Source of the DNA: PALSA-555 sp963821325
Lineage (GTDB): Bacteria > Actinomycetota > Acidimicrobiia > IMCC26256 > PALSA-555
Length of the DNA: 64,000 nucleotides
Assembly: GCA_963821325.1 (NCBI GenBank)
Contig: CAWGDC010000001.1
Span: 434,001-498,000 of the forward strand
Direction: 5' to 3'
The notes beneath the pieces are model-generated. The model ran no database searches and had not been told where the DNA came from. It was given only the letters and a program-made list of their open reading frames with translations. Position numbers and translations under genes: made by a program. Shown piece by piece: positions 63,914 through 64,000 of this stretch (the first letter of the stretch is position 1; each line of letters opens with the position of its first letter).

Positions 63914-64000
63914 TCCTGTTGCCTCCTGTCTGGGACCGGCACCCCGGTCCGCGTGGCGTCATCTTTGCCGCTTCGGCCCGCCGGGTCCTGAGTAGGCGGT

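Overview
This 64 kb window is very GC-rich (by eye about 70%), densely coded DNA with many GTG starts, and it reads as a chromosomal segment of an actinomycete (Actinomycetota). The evidence is the lexA / LysM-protein / nrdR cluster, recA with an intein at the site used by the Mycobacterium leprae RecA intein, B12-dependent ribonucleotide reductase, Mycobacterium-type SOS boxes (CGAAC-N4-GTTCG), and a complete conservon (NIT sensor kinase, Roadblock/LC7 protein, DUF742 protein, small GTPase). Acidimicrobiia or a related deep lineage is possible, but that is inference. No rRNA, tRNA, CRISPR array, insertion sequence or prophage was seen.

Layout. 1-0.65 kb: a truncated membrane protein and an ArfB-like release factor. 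0.7-6.9 kb: a five-gene peptide ABC importer operon. 6.8-18.3 kb: Lon protease, fumarase, an SDR, a DUF885 protein, an M3 oligopeptidase, a HelD-like helicase and a histidine phosphatase. 18.3-29.6 kb: an accessory metabolic region (SDR, thioredoxin-like protein with an in-frame TGA, SMP-30 lactonase, Zn alcohol dehydrogenase, PIG-L deacetylase, amidohydrolase, VOC proteins, APH-like kinase, ABC-F protein, secreted esterase). 29.8-31.05 kb: a fluoride-resistance operon, with a fluoride riboswitch ahead of crcB-DUF190-crcB. 31.1-37.7 kb: a methyltransferase, nrdJ with an intein, nrdR, a LysM protein and lexA. 37.8-60.4 kb: a housekeeping block that follows the Mycobacterium tuberculosis Rv2718c-Rv2752c region (dapD, dapC, hflX, dapF, miaA, miaB, recA, thpR, cinA, pgsA, rimO, conservon, ftsK, SDR, rnj). 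60.4-64 kb: a diiron ferritin-like protein with its TetR regulator and a palindromic operator, then three poorly characterised proteins.

How the genes work together. lexA, the LysM protein and recA all carry SOS boxes and form the damage-response core. nrdR probably represses nrdJ through a box in the nrdJ leader. dapD, dapC and dapF belong to the succinylase route to meso-diaminopimelate. MiaA and MiaB act in sequence on the same tRNA base. The conservon genes overlap or nearly abut and should be one signalling unit.

Two points stand out. First, a thioredoxin-fold protein at 19219-20259 has TGA exactly where the active-site cysteine is expected (W-A-S-W-TGA-G-C-R), followed by a SECIS-like hairpin, so it is a candidate selenoprotein. 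Second, about twenty single-base frameshifts interrupt otherwise well-conserved genes, including probably essential ones (nrdJ, dapC). This looks like uncorrected indel error in the assembly rather than gene decay, and affected genes are annotated over their full extent with the shift noted.
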